Assembly (NCBI GenBank): GCA_039545275.1
Contig: BCHS01000003.1
Span: 1,223,561-1,287,560, forward strand
Source of the DNA: Pseudomicrostroma phylloplanum
Lineage: Eukaryota; Basidiomycota; Exobasidiomycetes; Microstromatales
DNA length: 64,000 nucleotides
Direction of reading: 5' to 3'
The position numbers and the translations under genes are program-made. The first letter of the stretch is position 1; every line of letters begins with the position of its first letter. Positions 54,696 through 64,000 of the stretch are shown in pieces. The notes beneath the pieces are model-generated. The model searched no databases, was not told the origin of the DNA, and worked only from the letters and a program-made list of their open reading frames with translations.

Positions 54696-57600
54696 ATGGC
54701 CTCGCGGCCTCTGTCTGCTGCCAGGGTCGCAGAGCTCAGCAGAGTTCTCTCTGATGATCTGCAAACCTCGTCATCGCCTACCAGCTCGTCAGACTCTCGG
54801 CTCTTCCCCGCCAGCACTGATCATGGAATCTCTCGAGGGGTGTCTGACCAGACAGGCGAGCAATCTGGCTTCTCTTCCACCCTTCTACAGGAAGCAATGG
54901 CACGTTCTCGCTCTCTTCTGGAGGGTATGAACACCGCTTCCTCATCCACAACCTCTACACCTAGCCGACGGACCTTCGGAGAGACGGACAACGAGTACCT
55001 GGAACGCCGGACCAGAAGCATAGCTGAGGCACATCGCAACATCCTTAGCCGGAGCCGGAGACGTACGGACTATGCTCGGGCTTTCTTCGAGCGTGAAAGA
55101 AATACGGATCATCGTCGACCTCCCACTGAGGACTCGAGCTCCGCTACAGGGCACGAACAAAGCCTGCGCACGACTGGGTCTACTGAGCAATCCGAAACAG
55201 TCACCCCTCAGAGGTTGCGATTGGTGCTCCCACGGTACACTCCCACCGCTGAGCATCCGCGTCAAGAGCAAAGCCACTCTGCGTTCGCACATGGTGGCGA
55301 AACGGATACGGGCACAAGCTATGTCTCAGCCTTTAGTGGCATTAGAGCGAGCACTTCACAAAGTGGCGAAGGGCCGTCTACTACCCTGCTGTCCAGTGGT
55401 CGATCAACTGCTGTTGCTCCATCAGCCATGAAGAGATCTTTCGAGCAAAGATCAGGTCAGCGCTCGCGCCCTACTTCCCATCTGGCCTCCGAAGCGGCAA
55501 GCTCTGAGAGCGAAGATGCCGCAGGTGCTGCTGCTCGTCCGAGACCTCTATCTGGCAATCGACCGCACTCCCGTCAGGACGCAATGCGAGTTCCAGGGTC
55601 GAGTCCTCGTGGTGAAGCTACTCCCAAGAGGCGACGACCCGAGTCTGCAACCGGACGTCTCACTCCAAGCACATGGTCGGCTCCACAGGTTGCGAGTACC
55701 TCCCGTGAAGCAATGGCGGCAACCTCATTTCGGTCATCTTCCCCGTCCATGTCGAGTCTTGCGAACAGGATGACGAGCTTCCCACCCGCTCTCGGTCTGT
55801 CATCGGACGATCAAGTCTCATCAACTGCGACTTCCGCTTCTGAACCTTTCGATGACGATCCTCCCTTTCTGCTGGAAGACGACGTAGATAGTGAAGTCGG
55901 TGACGACTTTTGGGACGCGCTCAGTGCCGGTACATCCGCACATCACACTTCGAACAGCCAAGAACCGATCAACGACAGCATGCAAATCGACCAATCTCCG
56001 CCCACAGATTTGTGGCCTAGGAGAGAAGCCATTTCCCCTTCCAACGCTCGCACCTTCACCGTTGACGGTCCAAGAGGGACTTTCCTCTATCGCCAGTTCT
56101 CTCAGCAACTTGAATCTTTGCAGAGTCAGATCGATGCTGCTCGGACAGAGGTGCTTAGACATCAGACTACCTATCAGGGCTTGCGCGAATCGGATCCGGC
56201 TTCATCGGGCTCAACGCAGGCACAGTGGCACCTCAATCAGACTCGCGTTCTTCTCGAAAGGTCACGAGACCAGCTCGACAGATACAGAGATTTACTCTCG
56301 GGTCGACAACCTCCGACGCCCGGGGAGTCGGGCACATCCGGTGCTGAGGAACACTCCGATGTCGGCAGCGACGGGGATGGTACAACCACAGCGCTTCGGC
56401 ACGGTCCGCCCTCTCTCCCTTTCATCCGCAACAATTCGCCTTTGGTAACCCCGTTCACGGAAGACAGAGACACCGAAGAGCATCAACGACCGATTGTCGA
56501 GTCTACCAATGCGCACCTCCGACCCTCTTCATCACTGCTGTCTGATGACGCTCGCCATCTCTGGGGCACTCTCAACCCTGCCACGCCTGGCTCGCGTCCG
56601 AGGCTCGACAGCGCTGGATGGGATAGAGCTCGGACCCGTCAAGGAGAAGGGGATGCGGCACCGCTGTCTGGTCTGCACGATGGGAGAGGCGGCCTCTCCA
56701 CGTCAGGTGAGATCGGTCGTTCTCGACAGACGGCTGAAGACCTGACTGCACTGAGGCCCGATCTCTCCCGTGTGGGGTTCAGCCGGTTTGGTACGCTCCT
56801 CGCGGGTCCATCTGGGGATTCATCGCGGTCTGCGGGCAGCTCGAGAGCTAGGTCTCCATCTCGAGACCGTCCATCTCCCCCGCCACGGAGGCAATGGCCT
56901 CACACGCCTATTGGAAGCATCCCCATGCTCAGTGCAGGCAGTCCCGGCCTTCGGAACGAACCCCTTGATTTCGCCACATTACACTCGCAAGAGGCGGCTG
57001 AGATTGAGGAGATGCGAGCTCAGTCATCGCTAGAGGAGGAACGACAGGAACGACAGCAGGAAGATCGCTCTCGCCCTTCTACAAGCGCTACGAGCCACTC
57101 TTTAAGCGAAGGCAACCTGGGCCATATCTGGCACGAGTTTGACCGTTACTCGATCGGCGAAGTCTTGGCTCGCTCCGAAGCGTCCAGTGATGAAGGGCCG
57201 AGTGGTCAGCTTCGTGACATCATGCGCGGTCCCGCTGCTCGTGAGACTGCTGCAGCTGCTGTTCAAGCAGGCAATCGCACCGACCGTCGCAGCCAGGCTT
57301 ACCGGCAAATGATGGACACCCTGTGGCCGCCCACGACCGGTAGCCGCGTACGGGATCTTTCTTCGCGGACGCCAGCTCAGCGCAGCCCGGCAGCAGCCTT
57401 GTCGGGCGATGGAAGGTATGGCATCGCCGGCAGTGTTGGCAGGGATGCATCTCTCAGCGGTCGAGCACCAGCGCGTGCCGGCATTCGCCCCTCGCATTGG
57501 CTCGATGACACTGCTCCGGCGACTTCGATGACTAGCCCAGCCTCTGACGATCGACCACGCAGCAGAGGACTCAATCTCGCAGAGGTCATCAACACGCGAT

Positions 57601-58283
57601 CCTCTCGTCTCGGTGGAAGGCTGGTGACGGCGGCAGCATCGACTACGACTACGACTACCACTACAAGTGCAACGACGAGAGCTGCCACGGATCGACCTGA
57701 GTCTGAGAGAGAAGACGTGGACACATTGCTGCGCCGTCTGAATATGCCATCCGGCCTGGAAGAGTCGCTTTTTGGCTTCATGGACTATACTCCTCGGTCA
57801 GACATCCGCAGGGGTACCTCCGACGCCACGATCGAAGGACTCAGTGTATTCAGCTACGAATCTCGTTATGGCCATTTGCTCGAGGCAAGGCGAAAGAGGG
57901 AAGGAAGCGCAGGGCACAAGGGCAAGGCGAGGGCTACTGATGAGGACACCACAACGCAGTCACTGCAAAGTATGGACGTTGACGTCGGCAGTAGTAGCGC
58001 TTCCCCCGATGCCGGCTCTTCAAGCTCCTCTCCTTCTCCAAGCGTCGCAAGCGCCAGCGGCAGTGGGAACGAAGGTGCATCCCCGGAACAGTGTCCCATC
58101 TGTCTAGACGAGTACGAGGGAGACCACAAGCTGGCAGCATGTTGGTGCGAGCACGAGTTCCACGAAGCGTGCCTCAAGACTTGGCTGAAGCAGACGAAGA
58201 GTTGCCCACTCTGTCGTGCCATTGAGCCTGGCAGTTTGCGTACCTTTGGAAGGTCACTCCTACCTGACGTCTCCCAATTCTGA
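54696..58283 (+). CDS. RING-H2 finger protein with long disordered N-terminus
   Basis: A single exon of 1,195 residues starting at ATG in the context ggccATGgcc. The last ~65 residues hold one RING-H2 finger near 1131-1175: CPICLDEYEG with the first two metal ligands, then C-x-H-x2-H-x2-C in WCEHEFHEAC, ten residues, and CPLC. This spacing fits the canonical RING-H2 consensus, so an E3 ubiquitin ligase is expected. The remaining ~1,100 residues are rich in Ser, Arg, Thr and Pro and appear disordered, with a Thr run (TTTTTTT) near 985 and one short coiled coil near 470-540 (RQFSQQLESLQSQID). No membrane helix or substrate domain is visible. Targets are unknown. Gene length far exceeds that of most single-RING ligases in fungi. 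Confidence 0.85.
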   Translation: MASRPLSAARVAELSRVLSDDLQTSSSPTSSSDSRLFPASTDHGISRGVSDQTGEQSGFSSTLLQEAMARSRSLLEGMNTASSSTTSTPSRRTFGETDNEYLERRTRSIAEAHRNILSRSRRRTDYARAFFERERNTDHRRPPTEDSSSATGHEQSLRTTGSTEQSETVTPQRLRLVLPRYTPTAEHPRQEQSHSAFAHGGETDTGTSYVSAFSGIRASTSQSGEGPSTTLLSSGRSTAVAPSAMKRSFEQRSGQRSRPTSHLASEAASSESEDAAGAAARPRPLSGNRPHSRQDAMRVPGSSPRGEATPKRRRPESATGRLTPSTWSAPQVASTSREAMAATSFRSSSPSMSSLANRMTSFPPALGLSSDDQVSSTATSASEPFDDDPPFLLEDDVDSEVGDDFWDALSAGTSAHHTSNSQEPINDSMQIDQSPPTDLWPRREAISPSNARTFTVDGPRGTFLYRQFSQQLESLQSQIDAARTEVLRHQTTYQGLRESDPASSGSTQAQWHLNQTRVLLERSRDQLDRYRDLLSGRQPPTPGESGTSGAEEHSDVGSDGDGTTTALRHGPPSLPFIRNNSPLVTPFTEDRDTEEHQRPIVESTNAHLRPSSSLLSDDARHLWGTLNPATPGSRPRLDSAGWDRARTRQGEGDAAPLSGLHDGRGGLSTSGEIGRSRQTAEDLTALRPDLSRVGFSRFGTLLAGPSGDSSRSAGSSRARSPSRDRPSPPPRRQWPHTPIGSIPMLSAGSPGLRNEPLDFATLHSQEAAEIEEMRAQSSLEEERQERQQEDRSRPSTSATSHSLSEGNLGHIWHEFDRYSIGEVLARSEASSDEGPSGQLRDIMRGPAARETAAAAVQAGNRTDRRSQAYRQMMDTLWPPTTGSRVRDLSSRTPAQRSPAAALSGDGRYGIAGSVGRDASLSGRAPARAGIRPSHWLDDTAPATSMTSPASDDRPRSRGLNLAEVINTRSSRLGGRLVTAAASTTTTTTTTSATTRAATDRPESEREDVDTLLRRLNMPSGLEESLFGFMDYTPRSDIRRGTSDATIEGLSVFSYESRYGHLLEARRKREGSAGHKGKARATDEDTTTQSLQSMDVDVGSSSASPDAGSSSSSPSPSVASASGSGNEGASPEQCPICLDEYEGDHKLAACWCEHEFHEACLKTWLKQTKSCPLCRAIEPGSLRTFGRSLLPDVSQF

Positions 58284-58989
58284 GAAAGAGGGGAAAGTAC
58301 GAGGCGGGGGAAGCTGGTCCGTGATTCAGGAATTGGGGAGATAAGGCTGGTCAAGGGCGATAGTACCGCGGCTCTTGCCCCAGTCCACCTCGACTGTTCG
58401 AGCGAGTCCAACCCCGCTTGTCTTCCAGGCCCCTCCGGCCTACGCCACGGTGATTAGAGTTTTCATGTGCCATGTACCAAATCAGGCAGCAGCTCCCATC
58501 TCATCATCTACAATTTCATCTCCAGTCCATGAGCAGCATCAGCCCACCCGTCCCTTTCTCCCTCTGCCTGCGCTTATCTACAAAGGGGCGAGATCCCAGA
58601 TTAGGACTGGGCGAGAGCGCCCGCCCGGCCCGTGCACCGGCTGATATGCATGCATGCGCGTGAGCCCCGCTTCCGAGGTTGCTTTAGGTCCCCTTCCGTA
58701 TCTGCCTTGGAGCGCCGCCTCCCCTTGCTCTCCGGAACGCCCTGGCTTGACTGCCCCGCCGCCTTCCGCCTTCACGGACGAAGAGCCCTACGAGGGATGG
58801 AGGAGAGGCTAGAGAGAGAGATGGTATCGGTATCGGTATCGGTATCAGTGCGGCGGACCTGCAGATGTATATCTATCAGAGATGCTTCGTCCCCTCCTTC
58901 GCTGCTTTTGGTCGTGTCGTCCATTTCCCTTTCGCTAGCCCGTCACGTCGCTCTGCAAGCTCCCCCTCCCCCGCTCACCTCTGCAAGCC
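58284..58989. other. intergenic region with GGTATC repeat
   Basis: 706 bp lie between the RING gene and the APC permease. It carries a GGTATC repeat (58823-58846) and a CT-rich leader near 58880-58980. No gene is seen. Confidence 0.5.
58823..58846. repeat. (GGTATC)n hexanucleotide repeat
   Basis: Four tandem copies lie in the leader region of the APC permease gene. Confidence 0.9.
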
Positions 58990-60942
58990 ATGTCCGCAGA
59001 TCAAAAGTCCATTGGCTCCCAAGGCCCCGCAGACAAGGAGAAGCACACCATCAACATCACCCCCTACACGCCTCCCGCCTCCAATCGCACTCACACCCAT
59101 GTCCAGTCGGGAGGAGGAGGAGAAGCAGGAGTGTACGAGGGTAAAGAGGCACAGCAGCTCCAGTCGATGGGGTATCAGCCAGAAGAGAACTTGGTGCGCA
59201 ATAGAGGGTTGTTCACGTTGCTTTTCCAGGCACTGGCGATTGCTGCGATCCCGTATGGGTTTGGAGCACCGAGTGAGTAGTCAGCCGTGGCGCGGGAAAC
59301 AGAAGGGATATTGCAAGGCAAGAGAGCTGAGCCGCTCCGCCTATGCCTGTGCCCATGTGCGAAACCCGCGTGACAGTCATGAGCGCCATCGTCGGCGGTG
59401 GTCAGCTGCCCCTCTGGCTAGGGTGGGTGGTCTGTCTCGTACTGCAAGAATTCATCGGCCTCTCCCTCGCCGAGCTCTCCTCTGCCTTCCCCACTTCTGC
59501 CGGCTCCCACTACGCAACCTACCGTCTAGCTCCCCAGGGCTACCGACGTTTCGCCGCCTACCTCACCGGGTGGGTCGTGCTAGTGGGGAATCTCACCATC
59601 ACGCTCAGTGTGACGTTTGGGTTCGCCTCCCTCCTCGCGGCGTGCATCACAATTGCCAAACCGGAATTTGCAGCGACGAATTGGCAGCTACTCCTCATCT
59701 TCTATGCGATCCTCGTAGCGACTTTTGCTATCTGTCTACTGGGGAATCGATTCCTGCCATTTGTAGACTCCTTCTGTGCTGGGTACACGCTGCTGGTCAT
59801 ATTCCTCGTGCTCATCGTGCTGCCTTCAACGGCGGAGGAGAGGCACTCGGCAAGCTATACACTGGGACACTTCGATAGCACCCTTTCCGGATGGGGAGGC
59901 TTTGGGTTCGCCATTGGACTTCTTCCTTCTGCTTACTGCTTCTCAGCGCTTGGCATGGTGAGTGCGTGATTGTCATGCATTGCAGGAGCTTCTCTACTGA
60001 CATTTTCACGTCTGCCTCTCAGATCACATCCATGTCCGAGGAGGTCTCCAGCCCAGAAACCAGCGTTCCATGGGCGCTCAGTCTAGCCGTGCCCGTAGGA
60101 CTTGTGGCAGGCCTGTTCTTCATCATCCCAATCTGTGCCACCCTTCCTCCATTGGCGGACATCGTAGAAGCTGGTGCTAGCAGCGGTCAAGCTCTGCCCT
60201 ACATCTTTGCAACAGTTACCGGGTCTCCAGGAGGAGGCGTGGGCCTCACCGTCCTCGTCCTCATCTTGACCCTCTTCTGCTGCATCTCCATCACCACGGC
60301 CGCTTCAAGAATGTTCTGGTCTTTTGCGAGGGACCACGGCATCCCCTGCGGAAACTTCTTCTCGGTCATCGATGCCAAGTTTGGGGTGCCAAGAAACGCT
60401 CTTGTGCTGCTGACGGTAGTGCAGATGCTTCTCGGACTGATCTACCTGGGATCGACTTCGGCCTTCAACGCCTTTGTTGCGACGGGAGTCATTGCGCTCG
60501 CTGTGAGCTATGCCATTCCCATTGCGATGAGCGCAATCTCCGACCGTAGGAGGACGGTGAACGCTGCATCATGGCATCTTCCCCCTATGCTTGGATGGTT
60601 TGCAAACACCATTGCCTTGCTGTGGGTCGCATTCCAAGCTGTTCTCTTCAGCATGGTGAGTAAAGTTGGCTCTGGGTCGAGCGAGGTCCATACGACGTTG
60701 ACGCTTGAATGCATTTGTTGCTTCTTCCCGCAGCCTACCGTGCTACCAACTTCTGAGACGGCTATGGTGAGTTGATCGACTGAATCGGAGTACTCCCAAT
60801 AGCGTAGCTCACACCTGCCCTCTGTTCCGATCCGATCGCACTGCAGAATTATGCTTCCGTCGTCTTAGTAGGCTTGATGACTCTGTCGTTGGTGTGGTAC
60901 GCACTTGGAGGCAGGAAGCAATTCGTCGTTCCGACCGCTTGA
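58990..60942 (+). CDS. APC-family amino acid/choline/GABA permease
   Basis: Five exons (58990-59272, 59377-59957, 60023-60655, 60734-60766, 60847-60942) encode 541 residues with about 12 hydrophobic segments. The set resembles fungal APC permeases such as yeast Hnm1 (choline) and Uga4 (GABA). The blocks are LFQALAIAAIPYGFG (helix 1 start), VLQEFIGLSLAELSSAFPTSAGSHYATYRLAP, GHFDSTLSGWGGFGFAIGLLPSAYCFSALGM split by intron 2, MSEEVSSPETSVPWALSLAVPVG and ITTAASRMFWSFARDHGIP. The fourth exon is only 33 bp (PTVLPTSETAM), and the last supplies the final helix NYASVVLVGLMTLSLVW. Plasma-membrane uptake is likely; the substrate cannot be decided. Introns all carry GTGAGT donors. The protein stops shortly after the last helix. 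Confidence 0.9.
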
Positions 60943-61079
60943 GCTGTGTCGCCGTCGCCGGCGTACTTGTATAGGGATGCATGCAATGATACCGTCTTGT
61001 CCACCTTGTGCTTCGTCTGCCTGAAGAATGCTGGCCTCAGTGCGAGCTGTTTGTGGGTGTTGCAGATGAGCTCGAGGGA
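60943..61079. other. convergent intergenic region
   Basis: 137 bp lie between the APC permease and phosphatase stop codons, with no feature beyond the two 3' ends. Confidence 0.5.
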
Positions 61080-61725
61080 TCATTCGAAGACAAGATCGAT
61101 GTCGAAGAGCTCAATGAACTGTGGAAAGAAGGGGCTAGCCAGGCGATGAGACTCGACATGACCCGATTTGATCCGATGGCCTCTCCCTCCGTCGCACTCA
61201 CCTGCTCATTCATCACTCTGACCTTTGGTCCCGCAAAGCGCCTGTATTCCTCCAGGATGGAGCTCAGACACCACATCTGCAATTTGCGCAGACACCCAAT
61301 GACCGTGCCCGTCCTATGTCTTCCCTGATTGCACATGACAATCGCAGGGTACGTTGCGGGCTGCACGAGAAGGTTGAGGGCCTGCAGGACCACCTCCTCT
61401 GTGATGGGCTCCCAGGCTGAGGTGGAGTGGAGGTGCCCGAGGTGGTAGAGGGAGATGGAGTTCTGATTACAGAAGGTCAAGCTGAGAAAAGATTTAAAGG
61501 TACAGGATACAGAAGAAGCGACTGTCAGCTTGGCTCATAGCAGCAAGTCAAGGCCCAGGAGTTCCATCTGTCCACTTACAGCTCTGGGCTAGGCTCTTCT
61601 GGTGCGAGCCAGACAAGGCTGTTGAGGCCGAGCATCTCCAGAAAGGGAAAGTTGATCGAGTCTGGGGAGCCTGAGCGATACAGGTCCTCCTCGACCATGC
61701 CGAAGTTGTTTGGTGGGACGAGCAT
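61080..61725 (-). CDS. Oca1-type atypical dual-specificity phosphatase
   Basis: Three exons, 61725-61580, 61481-61202 and 61118-61080, encode 154 residues. It belongs to the plant-fungal atypical DSP family with yeast Oca1, Oca2 and Siw14. Siw14 hydrolyses inositol pyrophosphates; Oca1 acts in the oxidant-induced cell-cycle arrest complex. The N-terminal block is VPPNNFGMVEEDLYRSGSP, followed by FLEMLGLNSLVWLAPEEPS, and the catalytic loop is CNQGRHRTGTVIG (Cys-x5-Arg intact). RKLQMWCLSSILEEYRRFAGPKVRVMNEQ leads through intron 2 into FIELFDIDLVFE, the usual C-terminus, rebuilt by the last 39 bp exon. The C(N)QGRHRT form is closer to Oca1 than to Siw14. It is a short protein relative to Oca1, with no long N-terminal arm. 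It is divergent from VPS33 over 300 bp. Confidence 0.9.
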
Positions 61726-62025
61726 GGCGGCTTGAGTCGAGCTGATGATGCGGGAGATGGTAGGATGGTGGTGGTGGTCAAGGGTCAGGCAGCCGACGGA
61801 AAGGCGGCAACGCGCCCAGAGTGCGGGAACATCTGCTCTTCCTCCTCGCATCGCACATCTCATCGTCAACCACCCCTCAGACTCACTCCTTTACATTCGA
61901 TTGTTGAAGCCAGGATCATGAACTTGTCTTCCCATTGCACTGCAGTACTGGTAACATAGCGCAGCAGATCTTCCACTGCTGCCTCATCCGGCCCTCCGGC
62001 AGACCATAGACGCGCAGCAGCAGCC
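61726..62025. promoter_or_regulatory. shared divergent upstream region
   Basis: 300 bp lie between the start codons of the Oca1-like phosphatase (-) and VPS33 (+). No particular motif is identified. Confidence 0.45.
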
Positions 62026-64000
62026 ATGGCAGCTTCTTCCTCTGCCAAGGCCCCTGGGGTCGCAGGTCATAGTGATGATGAGCCCCTCACAGAGGCCGAG
62101 GTATCGGGCCCTATCAATCTCACAGTAGCCCATCTCTCCGCCTTGTCATCTCGCCTCTTCCTCTCTCACCTATCCTCGATACCCTATTCGAAGACGCTCA
62201 TCCTCGACCCGACCTTGGCAGGACCTCTGGGCCTCGTCGTGGACACCAGCAGTCTCAAGAATGTAGGCGTGGAGAGGATGTTCTGGATGGAGCAAAAGGA
62301 CGGCGAATCTGAGGATGCGGAAGAGGAGAAGAAGGGAAAGGCCGTCAATGCCCCCACAAAGGCAGTGGTGTACGTCTGCAGGCCAGAGGAGAAATGGATC
62401 AAGGTCATCAAAGGTGAGTAGACAGTCGGGGTCCTATGTTCGATTCCCCCCGCCCTTCTCTACTGCCATACTGGACCAAATTAGCCCGTACCCTTACGCA
62501 AACGCTCCACGAGGAAACGGGTCAGTCAGCGTCCAAAGATCAAATTCAAACGAGGACAGCTCTCTCGAGCTCGTCCCTGTTTCTGATTCCATGCTAGCCC
62601 ATCCGCCTTTAAAGGCAGCTCCGTCTTCGACTGATCTCAGTCGTGGCCTTGAGCCTGGACGGTCTGGTTCAAGAACCGGAAGACATCCCTGTGTTTTGCA
62701 TGTTGCCTCGCTGTATTGCTCGTACGGCTGTATACTGACAGCTTTCTCTTCATGACTTACTTGTCCAAAGCTCACATCCGAAACGATGAACACAAATTAC
62801 CGTCCTCTCCGGCGCACACGTATCATGCCCTTCTCACTCCACACCGGACGGAGCTCTCGCTCCTGTCACTCTCCCCCGTGTTGCCAAAGCTGGAGCTGTA
62901 CGACTTCGGTATCGAATTTGTACCTCTCGAGCCGGATCTCCTGAGCTTGGAGGAGGAAGGAGCGGCGTGGAAAGACCTCTACATCACTGGCGACCAGACT
63001 GTCCTGCATCGCAGCGCCATGGCTCTGATGACCTGCCAGATGCTCTGGGGCTGCTTCCCAAAGATTACAGGCAAGGGCAATTACTCGAAGCGACTGGCAG
63101 ATCTGCTTATGCGGCAGCGGAGAGAGCACCTGGCAGGAGATCCAACGAACCCAAGTCTGACCACTCTGAGCACAGTCATTGACGGCCTGGTCATTGTTGA
63201 GAGGGGCATGGACATGGCGACGCCGATGTGCAGTCAACTCACCTACATGGGCCTCCTGGATGAGGTCTTTGGTGTCAAGAGCGCTCATGTCGAAGTGGAC
63301 CCTGCTCTCCTCAGCACGTCCTCTACACCACAAGGTCCGTCTTCTACCAGCACATCCACCACGGGTATCGTCACTCCTTCCACCTCACGCCCACTCAAGA
63401 AGCACCGGCTCGACCCCACAACGGATGTCCTCTACTCTCAGATCCGAGACCTCAACTTTTCCACCGTCGGCTCCGTCCTGCACTCCTTTGCCAAGCGACT
63501 CTCAACGTCTTACCAAGATCGACACTCGGCAAAGACGGTGAGCGAGATGCGGGCCTTTGTGGGCAAGCTGGGCGGACTGCAGAGCGAGCACACGGCTCTG
63601 CGTCTGCACACTGCTCTGACTGAGCAGCTCATGGGAGAGGCGAATTCGGATACCTTCAACCGGTCCCTGGAGATCCAGCAGAACATCGTTGCGGGTGTCA
63701 ACCTGAATGCGCAAATGACGGCCATTGAGGATCTAATCATCATGGAGGCGCCAGTGACCGTGGTGCTCCGACTGCTGTGCCTGCTGAGCACCACTTCGGG
63801 AGGGATCAAGCCCAAAAATCTCGACTCGCTCAAGAGGGACATCTGCCAGACGTACGGGTACGAGCACCTGACGACGCTCCTCAATCTGGAACGCGCCGGC
63901 GTCCTGACCAAGATCCGCCCACCATCAGCAGTGAGCGCAGCCGCTGCCGCCTCTACCGCCTCGCGGTTCACCGGCTCCCTCTCAGGCGCAGCCAACGTCG
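62026..64000 (+). CDS. VPS33: VPS33 SM-family protein, 3' partial
   Basis: Two exons are seen: 62026-62413 and 62771 to the window edge, about 540 residues, with the C-terminus outside. Vps33 is the Sec1/Munc18 subunit of the HOPS and CORVET tethering complexes and assembles SNAREs at the vacuole and late endosome. The evidence is INLTVAHLSALSSRL and DPTLAGPLGLVVDTSSLK near the start, HTYHALLTPHRTELSLL, YDFGIEFVPLEPDLLSLE, and the Vps33-specific VIVERGMDMATPMCSQLTYMGLLDEVFG. MSEMRAFVGKLGGLQSEHTALRLHTALTEQL, seen in short blocks, and YGYEHLTTLLNLERAGVL follow. The 357 bp intron is long for this window (GTGAGT donor, AAAG acceptor). The first exon ends at ATC AAA G, and joining restores the family's AHIRNDEHK segment. 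Assignment is firm. Confidence 0.93.

Noticed and set aside
62430..62450. GTTCGATTCC box-B-like sequence in the VPS33 intron
   Set aside because: No box A at the right distance and no cloverleaf pairing could be made.

Overview
The window is nuclear DNA of a filamentous or dimorphic fungus. It has dense intron-containing genes, short introns (about 75-110 bp) that nearly all open with GTGAGT, fungus-specific families (GT69 Cap59-like glycosyltransferase, Git1-like permease, Dsf2-like Sel1 protein, Oca1-type phosphatase) and long serine-rich disordered extensions. The style fits a basidiomycete, most likely the smut lineage (Ustilaginomycotina). This is inferred from gene style and not from a marker gene. 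There is no rRNA, CRISPR array, transposon or viral gene that I can support.

Layout. 1-8430: 3' part of a giant HUWE1/TOM1-type gene that stops without a HECT domain. 8747-11566: GET3 (-) and, head to head with it, a CIA30-PIG-P fusion gene (+). 12272-18541: three minus-strand genes (aquaporin, short OSBP/Kes1, unknown secreted protein). 19107-25821: GT69 glycosyltransferase (+), peroxisomal ABCD half-transporter (-) and a PF09818 ABC-class ATPase (+). 26768-34611: Git1-like permease, mitochondrial phosphate carrier and Dsf2-like Sel1 protein, all minus. 35424-36006: small secreted cysteine-bearing protein. 38193-41183: SRPK kinase. 42014-44718: mitochondrial carrier (-) back to back with SYF2 (+). 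44836-50559: metallo-beta-lactamase-fold hydrolase and a large orphan membrane/coiled-coil protein, both minus. 51182-58283: double-bromodomain BET protein and a RING-H2 ligase. 58990-64000: APC-family permease (+), Oca1-like phosphatase (-) and VPS33 (+, cut by the window edge).

The neighbours do not form one pathway. Several serve membranes and organelles: GET3, PIG-P, OSBP, VPS33, ABCD and the two mitochondrial carriers. Exon structures below were built by joining GT-AG introns that keep the reading frame and restore family motifs. Every joined gene gives a length divisible by three.

The most notable points are the CIA30-PIG-P fusion, the HECT-less HUWE1/TOM1 gene, an orphan 1.28-kresidue protein whose start codon appears to be split by an intron, and two secreted proteins of unknown role.
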